Assembly (NCBI GenBank): GCA_016866785.1
Contig: VGLH01000008.1
Location: forward strand, 1 to 55,020
Reading direction: 5' to 3'
Length of the DNA: 55,020 bases
Source: Candidatus Poribacteria bacterium
GTDB taxonomy: Bacteria; Poribacteria; WGA-4E; GCA-2687025
A model generated the notes under the pieces. The model was not told where the DNA came from and did not search any database. It worked only from the letters and a program-made list of their open reading frames with translations. This document shows, in pieces, positions 30,101 to 38,341 of this stretch. Both the position numbers and the translations under genes were made by a program. Each line of letters opens with the position of its first letter. The stretch's first letter is position 1.

Positions 30101-31520
30101 CTGGGACGCCCAGACTGAGCCGACCCCGGAGAAGTGGCGTCACGCCATGTCGCTCTGGGGAACCCTCCTCAACCTGGAGGGCTACTGGCGGCGTTGGATC
30201 GCGGATCGGCTCAAGCGGCACGACCCGAAGTCGTGGATCGTCGCCAACGAGGACGAGACGTTCTGGACGCGCGTCGCCGCGATCGTCGCGGCGCATCGAA
30301 CACGCATGATGGAGTCGCTCACGTCCGAGATGACGGACTCCGTCCTGCGGGCGAATCCTGCGTCCGAGGAGCTCGACGCGCTCGTGCTGGACTTCCTGCG
30401 CGAGTATCGCACGTCGATGCTCTGGCGCGAATGGCTCGACGAGAACTCGGACCTGCGCGACGCGGTGCTCCCTTACGGCGGCGATCTGTTGGAGACGCTC
30501 CACCGGCTCGACGAGGCGCGGGACATCCTCTCGACGACGCTGAACCTGGAGCCGACGTCGCTGACCGAACGCCTGCTGATCTACCTGTCGCCGCTGGGCT
30601 CGCTCATCGCGGCGGCGGAGACGGGCAACGAGCGGTTCGCCCACCAGCGGGCGCGAGGGCTCTTCACGAGTCCCGACGCCACGGAGCGGCGCTATGCGCG
30701 GATCGTCTACGTCTTGGCGACGCGGCACGGCGACTGGCTCACGGCAGCGCCGCGCGAAGGTCTGGAGACCGCCTTGACCGCGGTGGTCGCCGCCCACGAG
30801 GTCGGGCACTCCTCCGTGATCGCCGAAGTGGCTTGGGGCCCCATCTTCGCCCGTCTGTCGGACGCCATCGTGGCGGAGGTGGAAGGGCTCGCCAACCAGA
30901 ACACCGAAGAGCGGATCCGAATCGCCGCCGACATGCGCGACCTGCTGCGCCGCGCCTACGAGACGACGCGCATGGGTTCGCTCATCCACGCCATCGTGCG
31001 CCTGACGATTCTGGAAGTGCGCGCGCGGGTCGTGCTGGGCAGGCGGGGACGCCGCGCCGCCGATGATCCCTACTTCTCGGAGCAGGACGCCGAGGCACTT
31101 GGGCTCCTCCAAGAAGCGCTCGCCCTCGCGCCCGACCACGTGACCCTCCAGCAAGAGGCGGCGCAACTCAGGCTGCGGCGCGGGCTCGTCGCCGCGAGCG
31201 AGGACCGGCTCAACGAAGCGTTGATCGACTTCTCGCGCGCCCACGAGCTCGATCCCGTGAGCCACCGCATCACGACGACCTACGCAACGTTCATGATGGA
31301 GCAAGCCGCGCGCGTGTGGATGGAGACACGCGCCGACGCTCAGCGGGAAGCGCTCTCGCTGGCGCATCGCGTGCTGTCCGCCGACCCGACGGATCCGCAG
31401 CTTCTCGCGCGATGCGCTCGGTTCCTCGATCTGCCGGAGGCGCATCCGCTTCGGGAGACGCCCGAATACCGTCGGCTCGCCGCGCTGTTCCTGAGACAGG
31501 AGGGCAACCATGAGTCATGA
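27102..31520 (+). CDS. Very large TPR-repeat protein, function unknown
   Basis: 1472-residue protein made almost entirely of helical TPR or TPR-like repeats, for example AIGAFETSMAAHGSAAEAAA, ATLHRAVDIDPQHPTALWEL, ALEHLDRFLRIRPDDLRATV, ARDALSEAILRNPGHVPSLN, ASEDFHEALLHDLHQPKTLY and a C-terminal ALGLLQEALALAPDHVTLQQ. No signal peptide or membrane helix was found, so it is probably cytosolic. Residues 1232-1236 read HEVGH, but no second metal ligand supports a peptidase. The start MGWLLERMQDVLTRVLLRQG was chosen because the repeat-like helices begin there. It overlaps the next gene by 11 bp and diverges from the STAND gene. A scaffold for a multi-protein assembly is likely; I do not recognise the family. 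Confidence 0.85.
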   Translation: MGWLLERMQDVLTRVLLRQGVWMLRHGRAKTALAIATRALHTYGRLDPDSGETVPRQEDDYADALLLKARALAHVHSPNAVGAYLRARQWTSLQPEDIDFLGGYYLNHVPKTFSAFPIYLDWYKQAEDPDDAEQRIRRVAEIRQNELPDEPTLPVRQELNEYLAAHFPTWHWTLEHLANCHLVYEDLDAAHACLAEWYAREPDNREVRSRERLTAGQRHLAANQLPEAIGAFETSMAAHGSAAEAAARELLSVVRRARLSKAQVRHIRRAFDGFSLRTDDVGLLVDYATWVAQSDDEAALATLHRAVDIDPQHPTALWELSIALYRRGHPQHALEHLDRFLRIRPDDLRATVWASRIAEEVGDWESAIAFLDRVPTRNAQQDLRYARALISLKRTEAARDLLTALDLNALPAEQRAVAERLLADVLYESGDLDGAAERYEILLDTSDDWTLYYRLGVAFLARQRWEDARDALSEAILRNPGHVPSLNARGSASFHLGDRKGASEDFHEALLHDLHQPKTLYALALCLIDDDVDLAATFLRHAVEYAPDMAGAWLALARIAEEGEDWAEATRAYRKAMENSDDPAIHARLAFVALRSGDHSAATEYFEQRADADDADAFARYALGMCSLQAGDLVRAAQQWRASLLVRDDPKLREDLAWLHIRLADAAAARNRAEMTQHWNTAIDRHPESPIVEALVQRWTAEAVRRLRYPESFHPSSRDFQIAYDLMSDVLHYTEGDPVYRLIAGLCAARMGDWQLADDLVEPLTNEGLWATEAAYFAAVCRMERNLPDSTLAILETLGRDWGPWEPYAQAFRVQVFLSSSDIDKTARELAMLRAMAPEHCTQETTLAVLLHLRVWRQLYDFVQELPSEDRSPLAFYAHGVAALMLRRETEGIERLEQVPAGSEWDSAAQSLRLTGYKRQALRAFQALGWSEVARSLEAVVQMDEDDETVRDWLERAKVFALLSSQDPGSSATLVAKWRERIRREPTDPRPLHQWATFAYWDAQTEPTPEKWRHAMSLWGTLLNLEGYWRRWIADRLKRHDPKSWIVANEDETFWTRVAAIVAAHRTRMMESLTSEMTDSVLRANPASEELDALVLDFLREYRTSMLWREWLDENSDLRDAVLPYGGDLLETLHRLDEARDILSTTLNLEPTSLTERLLIYLSPLGSLIAAAETGNERFAHQRARGLFTSPDATERRYARIVYVLATRHGDWLTAAPREGLETALTAVVAAHEVGHSSVIAEVAWGPIFARLSDAIVAEVEGLANQNTEERIRIAADMRDLLRRAYETTRMGSLIHAIVRLTILEVRARVVLGRRGRRAADDPYFSEQDAEALGLLQEALALAPDHVTLQQEAAQLRLRRGLVAASEDRLNEALIDFSRAHELDPVSHRITTTYATFMMEQAARVWMETRADAQREALSLAHRVLSADPTDPQLLARCARFLDLPEAHPLRETPEYRRLAALFLRQEGNHES

Positions 31521-31983
31521 GCCGCCTGCCCGGCGCAACGGACGCGCCATCCGGCTCTACCGCGATCCCCGCGATCAGCGCGAGCTCTTGACGGACACCC
31601 TCGGCGTCACGGTGGATGCGAGCCTGTCGGATGCCCGTGGCGGACTCGACAGCGCCCCGACGGCTGCCGCGAACCTGCTGGGACGGCGCAAGCGGGAACG
31701 GGCATGGGAGGAGCTCCAGGACCCGGTCAGTCGGCTCATGCAGGAGACGACGCTCTATCCGGTCGAGCCGATCCCGTCGCCGAACGACCCGGAGTTCCCG
31801 TCCTACGAGCCGAAGCTGCCCGACCCGCCCTCGCTGCACGATACGTCGGCGGCGCTCGAACGCCTGCTGGACGCCCTCGAAGACGCCCTTCCGCCGCGTC
31901 CAGAGCCGCCGGAGCCCGTGTTGCGGCTTGAGGCGGAACCGCCCCTCCCGTCGTTGCCCGACCCGGAGTTCACCGACCGCTAG
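31510..31983 (+). CDS. Small Pro/Glu-rich protein coupled to the giant TPR protein
   Basis: 157-residue protein of unrecognised family. The N-terminal half (MSHEPPARRNGRAIRLYRDP; LLTDTLGVTVDASLSDARGG; ANLLGRRKRERAWEELQDPV) is basic and partly helical. The C-terminal half is rich in Pro and acidic residues (PSPNDPEFPSYEPKLPDPPS; PPRPEPPEPVLRLEAEPPLP) and looks disordered. Its ATG lies 11 bp before the TPR gene's end, behind AGGAGGGCAACC, so it is translated from the same message. The coupling suggests it is a client or partner of the TPR protein. No function can be assigned. Confidence 0.75.
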   Translation: MSHEPPARRNGRAIRLYRDPRDQRELLTDTLGVTVDASLSDARGGLDSAPTAAANLLGRRKRERAWEELQDPVSRLMQETTLYPVEPIPSPNDPEFPSYEPKLPDPPSLHDTSAALERLLDALEDALPPRPEPPEPVLRLEAEPPLPSLPDPEFTDR

Positions 31984-32148
31984 GCGCGCCCGATCCGCCC
32001 TTCGCGCGATCCGCTCTCGCGGGAATGACGCCGGACTCCGCCAGACGCCGACCGACGTTCCACGTCATGACGTGCCGGGTTGAGACGCCCCGCTGTATCG
32101 ACTATCCTCCATCCCTGACGTGACTGCCTTTCGATATCTGAGGAACGC

Positions 32149-33405
32149 ATGAGCCTTTGGATTCTCGGCGACCTGCTGATCCCCGGCATCGACGATGACC
32201 CTGTGCCCCGCCCCGCGATCCGTGTCGAGGACGGCGTCGTCCGAGAGATACGCGCCCGCGACGCCGTGTTCCAGCCTCCCGCTGGCGATGAGGTTCTCGA
32301 CCTCTCCGGCGCGACGCTTTTGCCCGGCTTGGTCGACGCCCACGTCCATCTCTGTTTCCGACCCGACCGCTCGATGGCGCACGTCGCCGAGGTTCCGCTC
32401 TCCGAGCTCTTCTTCCGCACGCTGCGGAACGCCCAGGGCGCTCTCGCCAGCGGCGTGACCACCATCCGCGACTGCGGCGGCAGGGACTTCGTCACGCTGG
32501 CGGTCCGTGACGCCATCGACGACGGACTCGTCACGGGCCCCCGAATCCACGCCTGCGCCATGCCCATCACGACGACGCGCGGACATCTCCATTACTGCGG
32601 CGCCGAAGCGGATTCTGCCGACGAGATGGTCAAGAAAGTGCGCCAATTCGCCAAGGCGGGCGTCGACTACATCAAGGTCTGCGCCACCGGCGGCAGGAAC
32701 ACGCCGGGCAGCAACGTCTTCGGCGCGCAGTACCGCCAGGATCAGTTGACCGCGCTGGTCGAGGACTCGCATCGGCTCGAACTCAAGGTCGCCTCGCATG
32801 CGCTCTCGATGCCGGGGATCGCCTACTCGGTCGCCGCCGGTGTCGATACGATCGAGCACTGCACGTGGTACGCGCCCGGCGGGTTCGATTACGCCCCGAA
32901 TGTCGTCGAGGAGATGATCGAGAAGGGCATCTACGCGGGATTCAACTTCAGCGGACCCTTTCGCGCCGCGCTCGACCCCGACGGCGTTCTCGACTTCGCC
33001 AAGATCGCCGACCACACGGGCGAGCTGCGCGGCAGAATGCGCGAAGCCGGGCTGCCCTATTTCCTCTCGACCGACGCGGGCATTCCCGGCATGCCGCACG
33101 AGGATTTCGCGCTCTCCATCGAGGTCGGCGCACGGTGCATGAGCTTGCCGCCCATGGAGGCCATCCGCCGCGCGACGAGCGAACCGGCGCGCGCCATCGG
33201 CGTCGAGGCGGGAACCGTCGAGGTGGGCAGACGCGCCGACATCCTCGCCGTGAACGGGAACCCGCTGAAAGGGCTCCAAGCCCTGCGCGACGTGCGCGCC
33301 GTGATCGTTAGCGGCCGGCTCGTGGTCGAACGCGGGAACGACGCCACCTGGCTCCACGGAACCGCCACGCTCCCACCGCGCCCTACTGGAGAGGAAAGCC
33401 GTTGA
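32149..33405 (+). CDS. Imidazolonepropionase-like amidohydrolase
   Basis: 418-residue metal-dependent amidohydrolase of the broad group containing imidazolonepropionase and prolidase-like enzymes. Residues 1-55 and 355-400 form the beta-sandwich, with TLLPGLVDAHVHLCFRPDRS giving the HxH pair. ASGVTTIRDCGGRDF, VDYIKVCATGG (bridging Lys), LKVASHALSMPGIAYSVAAG (His), DTIEHCTWYA (His) and YFLSTDAGIPGMPHED (catalytic Asp) are all present in order. AGGAACGC precedes the ATG. Its TGA overlaps the TTG start of the phosphatase gene that follows (TTGA), so translation is coupled. The substrate may be a cyclic amide or dipeptide; this is not determinable. Confidence 0.9.
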   Translation: MSLWILGDLLIPGIDDDPVPRPAIRVEDGVVREIRARDAVFQPPAGDEVLDLSGATLLPGLVDAHVHLCFRPDRSMAHVAEVPLSELFFRTLRNAQGALASGVTTIRDCGGRDFVTLAVRDAIDDGLVTGPRIHACAMPITTTRGHLHYCGAEADSADEMVKKVRQFAKAGVDYIKVCATGGRNTPGSNVFGAQYRQDQLTALVEDSHRLELKVASHALSMPGIAYSVAAGVDTIEHCTWYAPGGFDYAPNVVEEMIEKGIYAGFNFSGPFRAALDPDGVLDFAKIADHTGELRGRMREAGLPYFLSTDAGIPGMPHEDFALSIEVGARCMSLPPMEAIRRATSEPARAIGVEAGTVEVGRRADILAVNGNPLKGLQALRDVRAVIVSGRLVVERGNDATWLHGTATLPPRPTGEESR

Positions 33406-33851
33406 TCGACTTCATCACGGACGAGATCGCCATCGGGAACCGACACGACGCGAGCGATCTGGATCTGCTCCGGGAGCAGTCCATAACTGCTGTCCTGAAC
33501 GTGGCGTGGGACCTGGACATCGTCTATCCGCCGGACGTTCCTCCCAGGGCGTCGTATCCCGTGGAGTACCACAAGGTCGGTATGATCGACGGCGAAGGGA
33601 ACGCGCCGGGAACGCTGGCGGCGGCGGTGCTGGTTCTGCAGCAGATTCTCGAGCGCCATCCGCGAGTGCTGGTGCACTGCCACGCGGGCGTCAGCCGGTC
33701 ATCGACGGTGGTATCGCTCTTCCTCGCGGTGCGCGACGGCATCCCGTTCGATGCGGCGGTCGCGCAGGTGCGCAAAGCCCGCTGGGTGATCGACCCGCAC
33801 GCCGCGCTCGTCGCGCTGGCGAAGCAGGCGCGGGAGCTGCTGGAAGCGTAA
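33402..33851 (+). CDS. Dual-specificity protein phosphatase family
   Basis: 149-residue cytosolic phosphatase with the Cys-based signature RVLVHCHAGVSRSSTVVSLF (HCxxGxxR, here HCHAGVSRS). The preceding NVAWDLDIVYPP and YHKVGMIDGEGNAPGTL supply the general-acid Asp segment, and the final KARWVIDPHAALVALAKQA matches DUSP C-terminal helices. It opens with TTG at 33402 (Met-Ile-Asp-Phe), overlapping the amidohydrolase stop, behind GAGAGGAAAGCC; no other start gives a full domain. Standalone bacterial DUSPs act on Ser/Thr/Tyr phosphates or on phosphosugars. It is 26 bp upstream of the sulfatase. Confidence 0.88.
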   Translation: MIDFITDEIAIGNRHDASDLDLLREQSITAVLNVAWDLDIVYPPDVPPRASYPVEYHKVGMIDGEGNAPGTLAAAVLVLQQILERHPRVLVHCHAGVSRSSTVVSLFLAVRDGIPFDAAVAQVRKARWVIDPHAALVALAKQARELLEA

Positions 33852-33877
33852 GTGTCGTCTGGACAGAGACACGCGAC

Positions 33878-35389
33878 ATGCCCCAGCCGAACATCCTCAT
33901 CGTCACGACGGATCAGCAGCGTGCCGATAGCCTAAGCTGCTACGGGAGCGGCTTCACCGAGACGCCCTACCTCGATCGGCTCGCCGCACAGGGCGTCCGG
34001 TTCGACCGCGCCTACTGCCCCAATCCCGTCTGCACGCCCTCGCGCGTGTCGCTGTTCACGGGCAGGCAGGTCAGCCGCCACGGCGTCTGGAACGTCGGCG
34101 TCAACTGCCCGCCGGACGAGGGGATGATCTCCCACCGGCTCGCCGACGTCGGCTACCGCACGCACTACATCGGCAAGGCGCACTTTCAGGCGTTCGGCGC
34201 TAGCAGGGATGCGTCCCAAGAGGATGTCGGCGGCTGGAAGCGTGGCTACGACGGCTGGAACGCACCCTACTACGGCTTCGAGACCGTCGAGCTCGCGCTG
34301 GGGCACGCGACCTACGGCATCAGCGGTCACTACGGCGAGTGGGTGCGCCGCGCCGTCGGCGACGAGCAGGCGACCGCCTGGGAACGCGCCCGCAACCTGT
34401 CGAGCGTCGGGTTCGGCGGGAACGCCTTCGACTGGGATATCCCGCCGGAGTATCACAACAGCGCCTGGACAGCGGATCGCGCGGTCGCGTTTCTACGGGA
34501 ACGCGACTCGTCGCAGCCGTTCCTGTTGGCGCTGGGGTTCGAGGACCCGCACCATCCCCACGCGGTTCCGACGGCTCTCCGCGAGCGGGTCGATCCAGAG
34601 CGCGTTCCCCTGCCCCGATTCGTCGACGGCGAGCTCGACGACAAGCCGCCGCACTTCCTCGAAGCCCGCGAGGGACGGCTTGAAAGCTCCGCCATGCGTG
34701 GGCAGTTCCACGTCGCCGGGCAAGGCGGCGGCGCGGATTATCGTCTGGTCTCGGAGCGGGACGCGCGGCTCGGACGAGCCTACTACTACTCGCTGGTGCG
34801 GTTCGTCGACACCCAGTTCGGGCGAGTGTTGGACGAGTTGGATCGTCTCGGCATCGCCGACGACACGCTCGTCGTCTTCACGTCGGACCACGGCGAGCTC
34901 CTCGGCGATCACGGTCTGTGGATGAAGGGCCCCTTCCACTATGAAGAGCTCGTCCGCGTTCCGATGATCGTCCGATGGCGGAACGGCTTCGACGGCGGGT
35001 CCCACACGGACAGCCTGATGAGCCTCGTCGATGTCGTGCCGACGTGCCTATCCGCCGCTGGGTTGCCGGTTCCCGACGATCTGGACGGAGTAGACATGCT
35101 GCCGGCGCTGCGAGGAGAAGCCGTGTCCACTCGCGACGACATTCTGATCGAGATGACGGACGACCCATCGAAGCTGCGCCTCAAGACCGTCGTCACGAAG
35201 AACTGCAAGCTGACCGCCTACGCCGGACAGTCCTACGGCGAGCTCTACGACCTCGACGCCGATCCGGGCGAGCAGGTGAACCGATGGGACGACCCCGCGT
35301 ACGGTGCGGACAAGGCGCGTCTGCTCGGAAGGATCATCGACTACTCGGAACGGATCGAACGCCGCCAACCCCGCCTCTGCTACGCCTGA
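33878..35389 (+). CDS. Sulfatase (formylglycine-dependent)
   Basis: 503-residue type I sulfatase. It opens MPQPNILIVTTDQQRADSLS, the metal-site start of the alkaline phosphatase superfamily. The modification motif is C52-T-P-S-R in NPVCTPSRVSLFTGR, where the Cys would be converted to formylglycine. Further supporting segments are YIGKAHFQAFG, LALGFEDPHHPHAVP, VVFTSDHGELLGDHGLWMKG (Asp/His metal ligands) and KGPFHYEELVRVPMIVRW. No clear signal peptide precedes the fold, so this one may be cytosolic and act on imported sulfated sugars or glycan fragments. Sulfatases are strongly expanded in sponge-associated Poribacteria-like genomes. No maturase (FGE or anSME) gene is in the window. Confidence 0.92.
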   Translation: MPQPNILIVTTDQQRADSLSCYGSGFTETPYLDRLAAQGVRFDRAYCPNPVCTPSRVSLFTGRQVSRHGVWNVGVNCPPDEGMISHRLADVGYRTHYIGKAHFQAFGASRDASQEDVGGWKRGYDGWNAPYYGFETVELALGHATYGISGHYGEWVRRAVGDEQATAWERARNLSSVGFGGNAFDWDIPPEYHNSAWTADRAVAFLRERDSSQPFLLALGFEDPHHPHAVPTALRERVDPERVPLPRFVDGELDDKPPHFLEAREGRLESSAMRGQFHVAGQGGGADYRLVSERDARLGRAYYYSLVRFVDTQFGRVLDELDRLGIADDTLVVFTSDHGELLGDHGLWMKGPFHYEELVRVPMIVRWRNGFDGGSHTDSLMSLVDVVPTCLSAAGLPVPDDLDGVDMLPALRGEAVSTRDDILIEMTDDPSKLRLKTVVTKNCKLTAYAGQSYGELYDLDADPGEQVNRWDDPAYGADKARLLGRIIDYSERIERRQPRLCYA

Positions 35390-35405
35390 CGGATAGGAGC
35401 CGCCC

Positions 35406-36392
35406 ATGTCGACGACCCGCGAGCGATTCCTCGCCGTGATGCGCGACGGCGACGTGTCCCTGGGGCTTCCGGCGATCGAGTGGGCGGGATGGTGGCATCT
35501 CACCCGCGAGAACTGGCTGCGACAGGGCGCGCCGGAGAACACCGACCTGCGCGTGTGGTTCGGACTCGATGAGCATCACCAGATTTGGTATCCGCCGAAC
35601 CGATCCGGCGTCCGGCACATCAAGAACGAGGGCGACTACGACCGCATCCGCTCGCAGCTCTACCCGGAGCCGACGTTCGACCCCGACGGCATGGCTCGCC
35701 GCCGCGCGCGTCAGGAGAGCGGCGACGCTTTCCTGTGGCTCACGCTTGAGGGTCCCTTCTGGTATCCGCGCACGCTGTTCGGCATTGAGCGGCATCTCTA
35801 CGCGTTCTACGACCAGCCGAAGCTCATGATCCGCATCAACGAGGACCTCGCCGAGTTCAACATCCGCGTCATCGAGGCGATGTGCCAGCACTACACGCCC
35901 GACTTCATGACCTTCGCCGAAGACATGTCCTACAACCACGGGCCCATGATCTCCTACGACATGATGGACGAGTTCATGGGGCCCTTCTATGAGCGCGTCG
36001 TGCCGGAGCTGACCCGCCGAGGCATCCTCCCGATGATCGACAGCGACGGCGATATCGAGCCGCTTGTCCCGTGGTTCGAGGGCGTCGGCATCCAGGGCAT
36101 TCTGCCGCTGGAGCGCATGGCGGGCGTCGACGTCTGCCGGATGCGGGGGAACCATCCGAAGTGGCGGATGGTCGGCGGGTTCGACAAGACGGTCATGCAC
36201 AAGGGCGAAGGCGCGCTCCGCGCGGAGTTCGAGCGCATCCGTCCCGCCGTGCTGGGCGGCTACTACGTCCCTAGCTGCGACCACCAGACGCCGCCCGCCG
36301 TGTCCATCGAGGACTACCGGCTCTACGTCCGGCTGCTGCGGGAGTTCTCGGACGACATCGCCCATGAAGCGAGTACGCGCAAGACCGCGTAG
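35406..36392 (+). CDS. Uroporphyrinogen decarboxylase (URO-D) family protein 1
   Basis: 328-residue TIM-barrel protein of the URO-D superfamily, which also contains cobalamin methyltransferases (MtaA/CmuA). It opens MSTTRERFLAVMRDGDVSLG and shows DGMARRRARQESGDAFLWLT, YTPDFMTFAEDMSYNHGPMI, GILPMIDSDGDIEPLVPWF and the C-terminal LGGYYVPSCDHQTPPAVSIE, the usual final strand with the Cys/His pair of methyltransferase-like members. It lacks the Arg-rich N-terminus of haem-pathway HemE, so a haem role is unlikely. TAGGAGCCGCCC is the ribosome site. It follows the sulfatase by 16 bp; a second member lies at 39784. Confidence 0.85.
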   Translation: MSTTRERFLAVMRDGDVSLGLPAIEWAGWWHLTRENWLRQGAPENTDLRVWFGLDEHHQIWYPPNRSGVRHIKNEGDYDRIRSQLYPEPTFDPDGMARRRARQESGDAFLWLTLEGPFWYPRTLFGIERHLYAFYDQPKLMIRINEDLAEFNIRVIEAMCQHYTPDFMTFAEDMSYNHGPMISYDMMDEFMGPFYERVVPELTRRGILPMIDSDGDIEPLVPWFEGVGIQGILPLERMAGVDVCRMRGNHPKWRMVGGFDKTVMHKGEGALRAEFERIRPAVLGGYYVPSCDHQTPPAVSIEDYRLYVRLLREFSDDIAHEASTRKTA

Positions 36393-36566
36393 CTGTCTGT
36401 AGCCCGAGCTTCTCTGTCGATGCGGGAACGGCGAAGCCTTTCGCCCCAGCCTGCTCCCGCGATGGCGTGAGGAACGTCGTCCTATCCGCGCGTCCGCGAA
36501 CGTTGTCGGTCGCCGAATGAGCGTGCGATAATGAGCCTGGAGAGGTTCCCCGACTCGGAGGTGCGG

Positions 36567-36926
36567 ATGAGCGGTCCTTTGACCGACTGTCAGGAGCGCG
36601 TCGACGAGTGGATTCGCACGATCGGCGTGCGCTACTACTCGGAGTTGACGAACACGGCGATCCTCATGGAGGAGGTCGGGGAAGTCGCTCGGATCATGGC
36701 GCGGCGTTACGGCGACCAGAGCTCCAAGGCATCCGACGAGCGCGTGGACCTCGGCGAGGAGATGGCGGACGTGCTCTTCGTCGTCTTCTGCTTGGCGAAC
36801 CAGACGGGCGTCGATCTCGATGGCGCATTCGACGCCAAGATGCGTAAGCGCTCCGAGCGCGACGGCGAACGCCACCGGCTCAACCCGAAGCTCCGCGCGG
36901 AACCGGCGCACGAGGGCGGAGCCTAG
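36567..36926 (+). CDS. MazG-like nucleotide pyrophosphohydrolase
   Basis: 119-residue all-alpha NTP pyrophosphatase of the MazG/dUTPase-2 superfamily. The metal-binding pattern is EEVGEVARIMARRYG (ExxE) followed by DLGEEMADVLFVVFCLANQT (ExxD), the hallmark of the family. It would hydrolyse (d)NTPs to NMP and PPi as house-cleaning. ATG 36567 was chosen because GGAGGTGCGG precedes it at good spacing; an earlier ATG at 36531 lacks a site. It is a single-domain form, much shorter than E. coli MazG. It lies 30 bp before the first CNNM gene. Confidence 0.88.
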   Translation: MSGPLTDCQERVDEWIRTIGVRYYSELTNTAILMEEVGEVARIMARRYGDQSSKASDERVDLGEEMADVLFVVFCLANQTGVDLDGAFDAKMRKRSERDGERHRLNPKLRAEPAHEGGA

Positions 36927-36955
36927 CGCGCCGTCTATCAGTGATCCAGCCCACC

Positions 36956-38341
36956 ATGGACGACCCGTCGCTTTGGATCGAGTTGGTTCCCGGCCTGATC
37001 GCCGCTGGCGTGCTGTTGCTCCTGTCGGCGTTCTTCTCCAGCTCCGAAACGGCGATCCTGTCGTTGACGAAGCTCCAGGTTCAGCGCTTCCGTGAACAGG
37101 GCGGACGCGCCAGCCTGGCGCTCGTGCGGTTCGTCGAACACCCCCGGCAACTTCTCATCACGGTTCTCGTCGGCAACACGTTCGTCAACATCGCGCTGGC
37201 GACGCTCGTGACATCAATGTTCCTCAGCGCGGGCCCCAGGGCGTTGGGCTGGGACACCGGCGCGCTGCTCACAGGGGCGCTGGTCGTCGGGACGACGCTG
37301 CTGCTGCTCTTCGGCGAGATTGCTCCAAAAACCTACGCGCTGCGGCATTCGGAACGCCTCGCCAGGGCGGTGGTGTTGCCGCTGTCGTTCGTCTCGTGGC
37401 TTCTGACGCCGATCCGCTCGACGCTCCGGCTCACCGTCGATGCCATCGCGCGGTTGCTCGGCTATCCCGATCTCGCCGGCGCCGAGTTCGTCACGCCCGA
37501 CGAGCTGCGAAGCGCCATCAGCGAGAGCGAGGCGACCGGCGGACTGCGGGAACACGAGCGCGACTTCATCGACCGGATCGTCGAGCTCCGCGAGATGAGC
37601 GCGCGCGACATCATGGTTCCCAGGACGGAGATGGTATGCGTCGACATCGGCATGACGCTCGACGCGGCGCTGTCGGTGGCTCGCAGCGTCGGGCACTCGC
37701 GCGTCCCCATCTACGAAGGCGACGTCGACCACATCGCCGGAGTCCTCCACGTCAAAGACTTCCCGCGCTGGCATCGCCTCGACGTGCTCGACATGCCGCT
37801 GCGCGACCTGACCGAGCGGCGCTCGGAGCTCTTCCCGGATGACGCCGGAACGCTCATCCGCCCGCCGCTCTATCTGCCGGAGACGAAGCGCCTGAACGCG
37901 CTCTTGCGCGACTTCGCCGATGAACGCACACAGATGGCGATCCTGCTGGACGAGTACGGTGGAACCGCCGGGCTCATCACGCTCGAAGACATCGTCGAAG
38001 AGATCACCGGCGAGATCGCCGACGAGTACGACACACTCCACGAACCGGAGTACGTGGAGGAGTTGAGCGCCTCCATCCTTCGGACAGAGGGCGTGCAGCT
38101 TCCCGCGAAGCTGAGCCTCCGGACCGCGAGCCGCATCGTGCGCCACGCCTTCGATACGGACGTCGCCGACACTGTCGGCGGCTACGTCTACAGCCTTTTC
38201 GGGCGCGTTCCCATCGTCGATGAGACCGTCACAGACGACAACGGCTTCGAGTTCCGCATCGCTGCGATCACGGGAACGCGGATTCAGCGGGTCGTCGTTC
38301 GGCGAGAGATCGCCCCTGACGCCCACGAGGACGAGGCATGA
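36956..38341 (+). CDS. CNNM/CorC-type (HlyC/CorC family) membrane protein 1
   Basis: 461-residue protein with the order DUF21/CNNM membrane domain (about 5-185), CBS pair (about 200-340) and CorC_HlyC domain (about 370-455). Membrane helices include LIAAGVLLLLSAFFSSSETA, LITVLVGNTFVNIALATLVT and LVVGTTLLLLFGEIAPKTYA. The CBS part has MVPRTEMVCVDIGMTLDAAL, HSRVPIYEGDVDHIAGVLHV and YGGTAGLITLEDIVEEITGE. Family members take part in magnesium or other divalent-cation efflux. ATG 36956 was chosen; a GTG at 36941 is possible. Its TGA overlaps the ATG of the next, paralogous gene (ATGA). Confidence 0.9.
   Translation: MDDPSLWIELVPGLIAAGVLLLLSAFFSSSETAILSLTKLQVQRFREQGGRASLALVRFVEHPRQLLITVLVGNTFVNIALATLVTSMFLSAGPRALGWDTGALLTGALVVGTTLLLLFGEIAPKTYALRHSERLARAVVLPLSFVSWLLTPIRSTLRLTVDAIARLLGYPDLAGAEFVTPDELRSAISESEATGGLREHERDFIDRIVELREMSARDIMVPRTEMVCVDIGMTLDAALSVARSVGHSRVPIYEGDVDHIAGVLHVKDFPRWHRLDVLDMPLRDLTERRSELFPDDAGTLIRPPLYLPETKRLNALLRDFADERTQMAILLDEYGGTAGLITLEDIVEEITGEIADEYDTLHEPEYVEELSASILRTEGVQLPAKLSLRTASRIVRHAFDTDVADTVGGYVYSLFGRVPIVDETVTDDNGFEFRIAAITGTRIQRVVVRREIAPDAHEDEA

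Noticed and set aside
30795-30809. HEVGH (HExxH zinc-peptidase-like motif) in the giant TPR protein
   Set aside because: It lies in TPR-like helical sequence, with no hydrophobic metallopeptidase context or second-site Glu/His ligand. A five-residue match is easily due to chance in a 1472-residue protein.
28479-31511. A 1010-codon open frame antisense to the giant TPR gene
   Set aside because: High-GC coding DNA leaves the opposite strand open; the translation is Arg-, Glu- and Val-rich without domains and the plus strand has clear TPRs. The same applies to long antisense frames at 3696-4907, 11660-13579, 35334-36911, 38220-40874 and 49067-51589.
36392-36566. Possible small gene or terminator between URO-D 1 and the MazG-like gene
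   Set aside because: No reading frame with a ribosome site and no convincing stem followed by T-run; treated as plain spacer.
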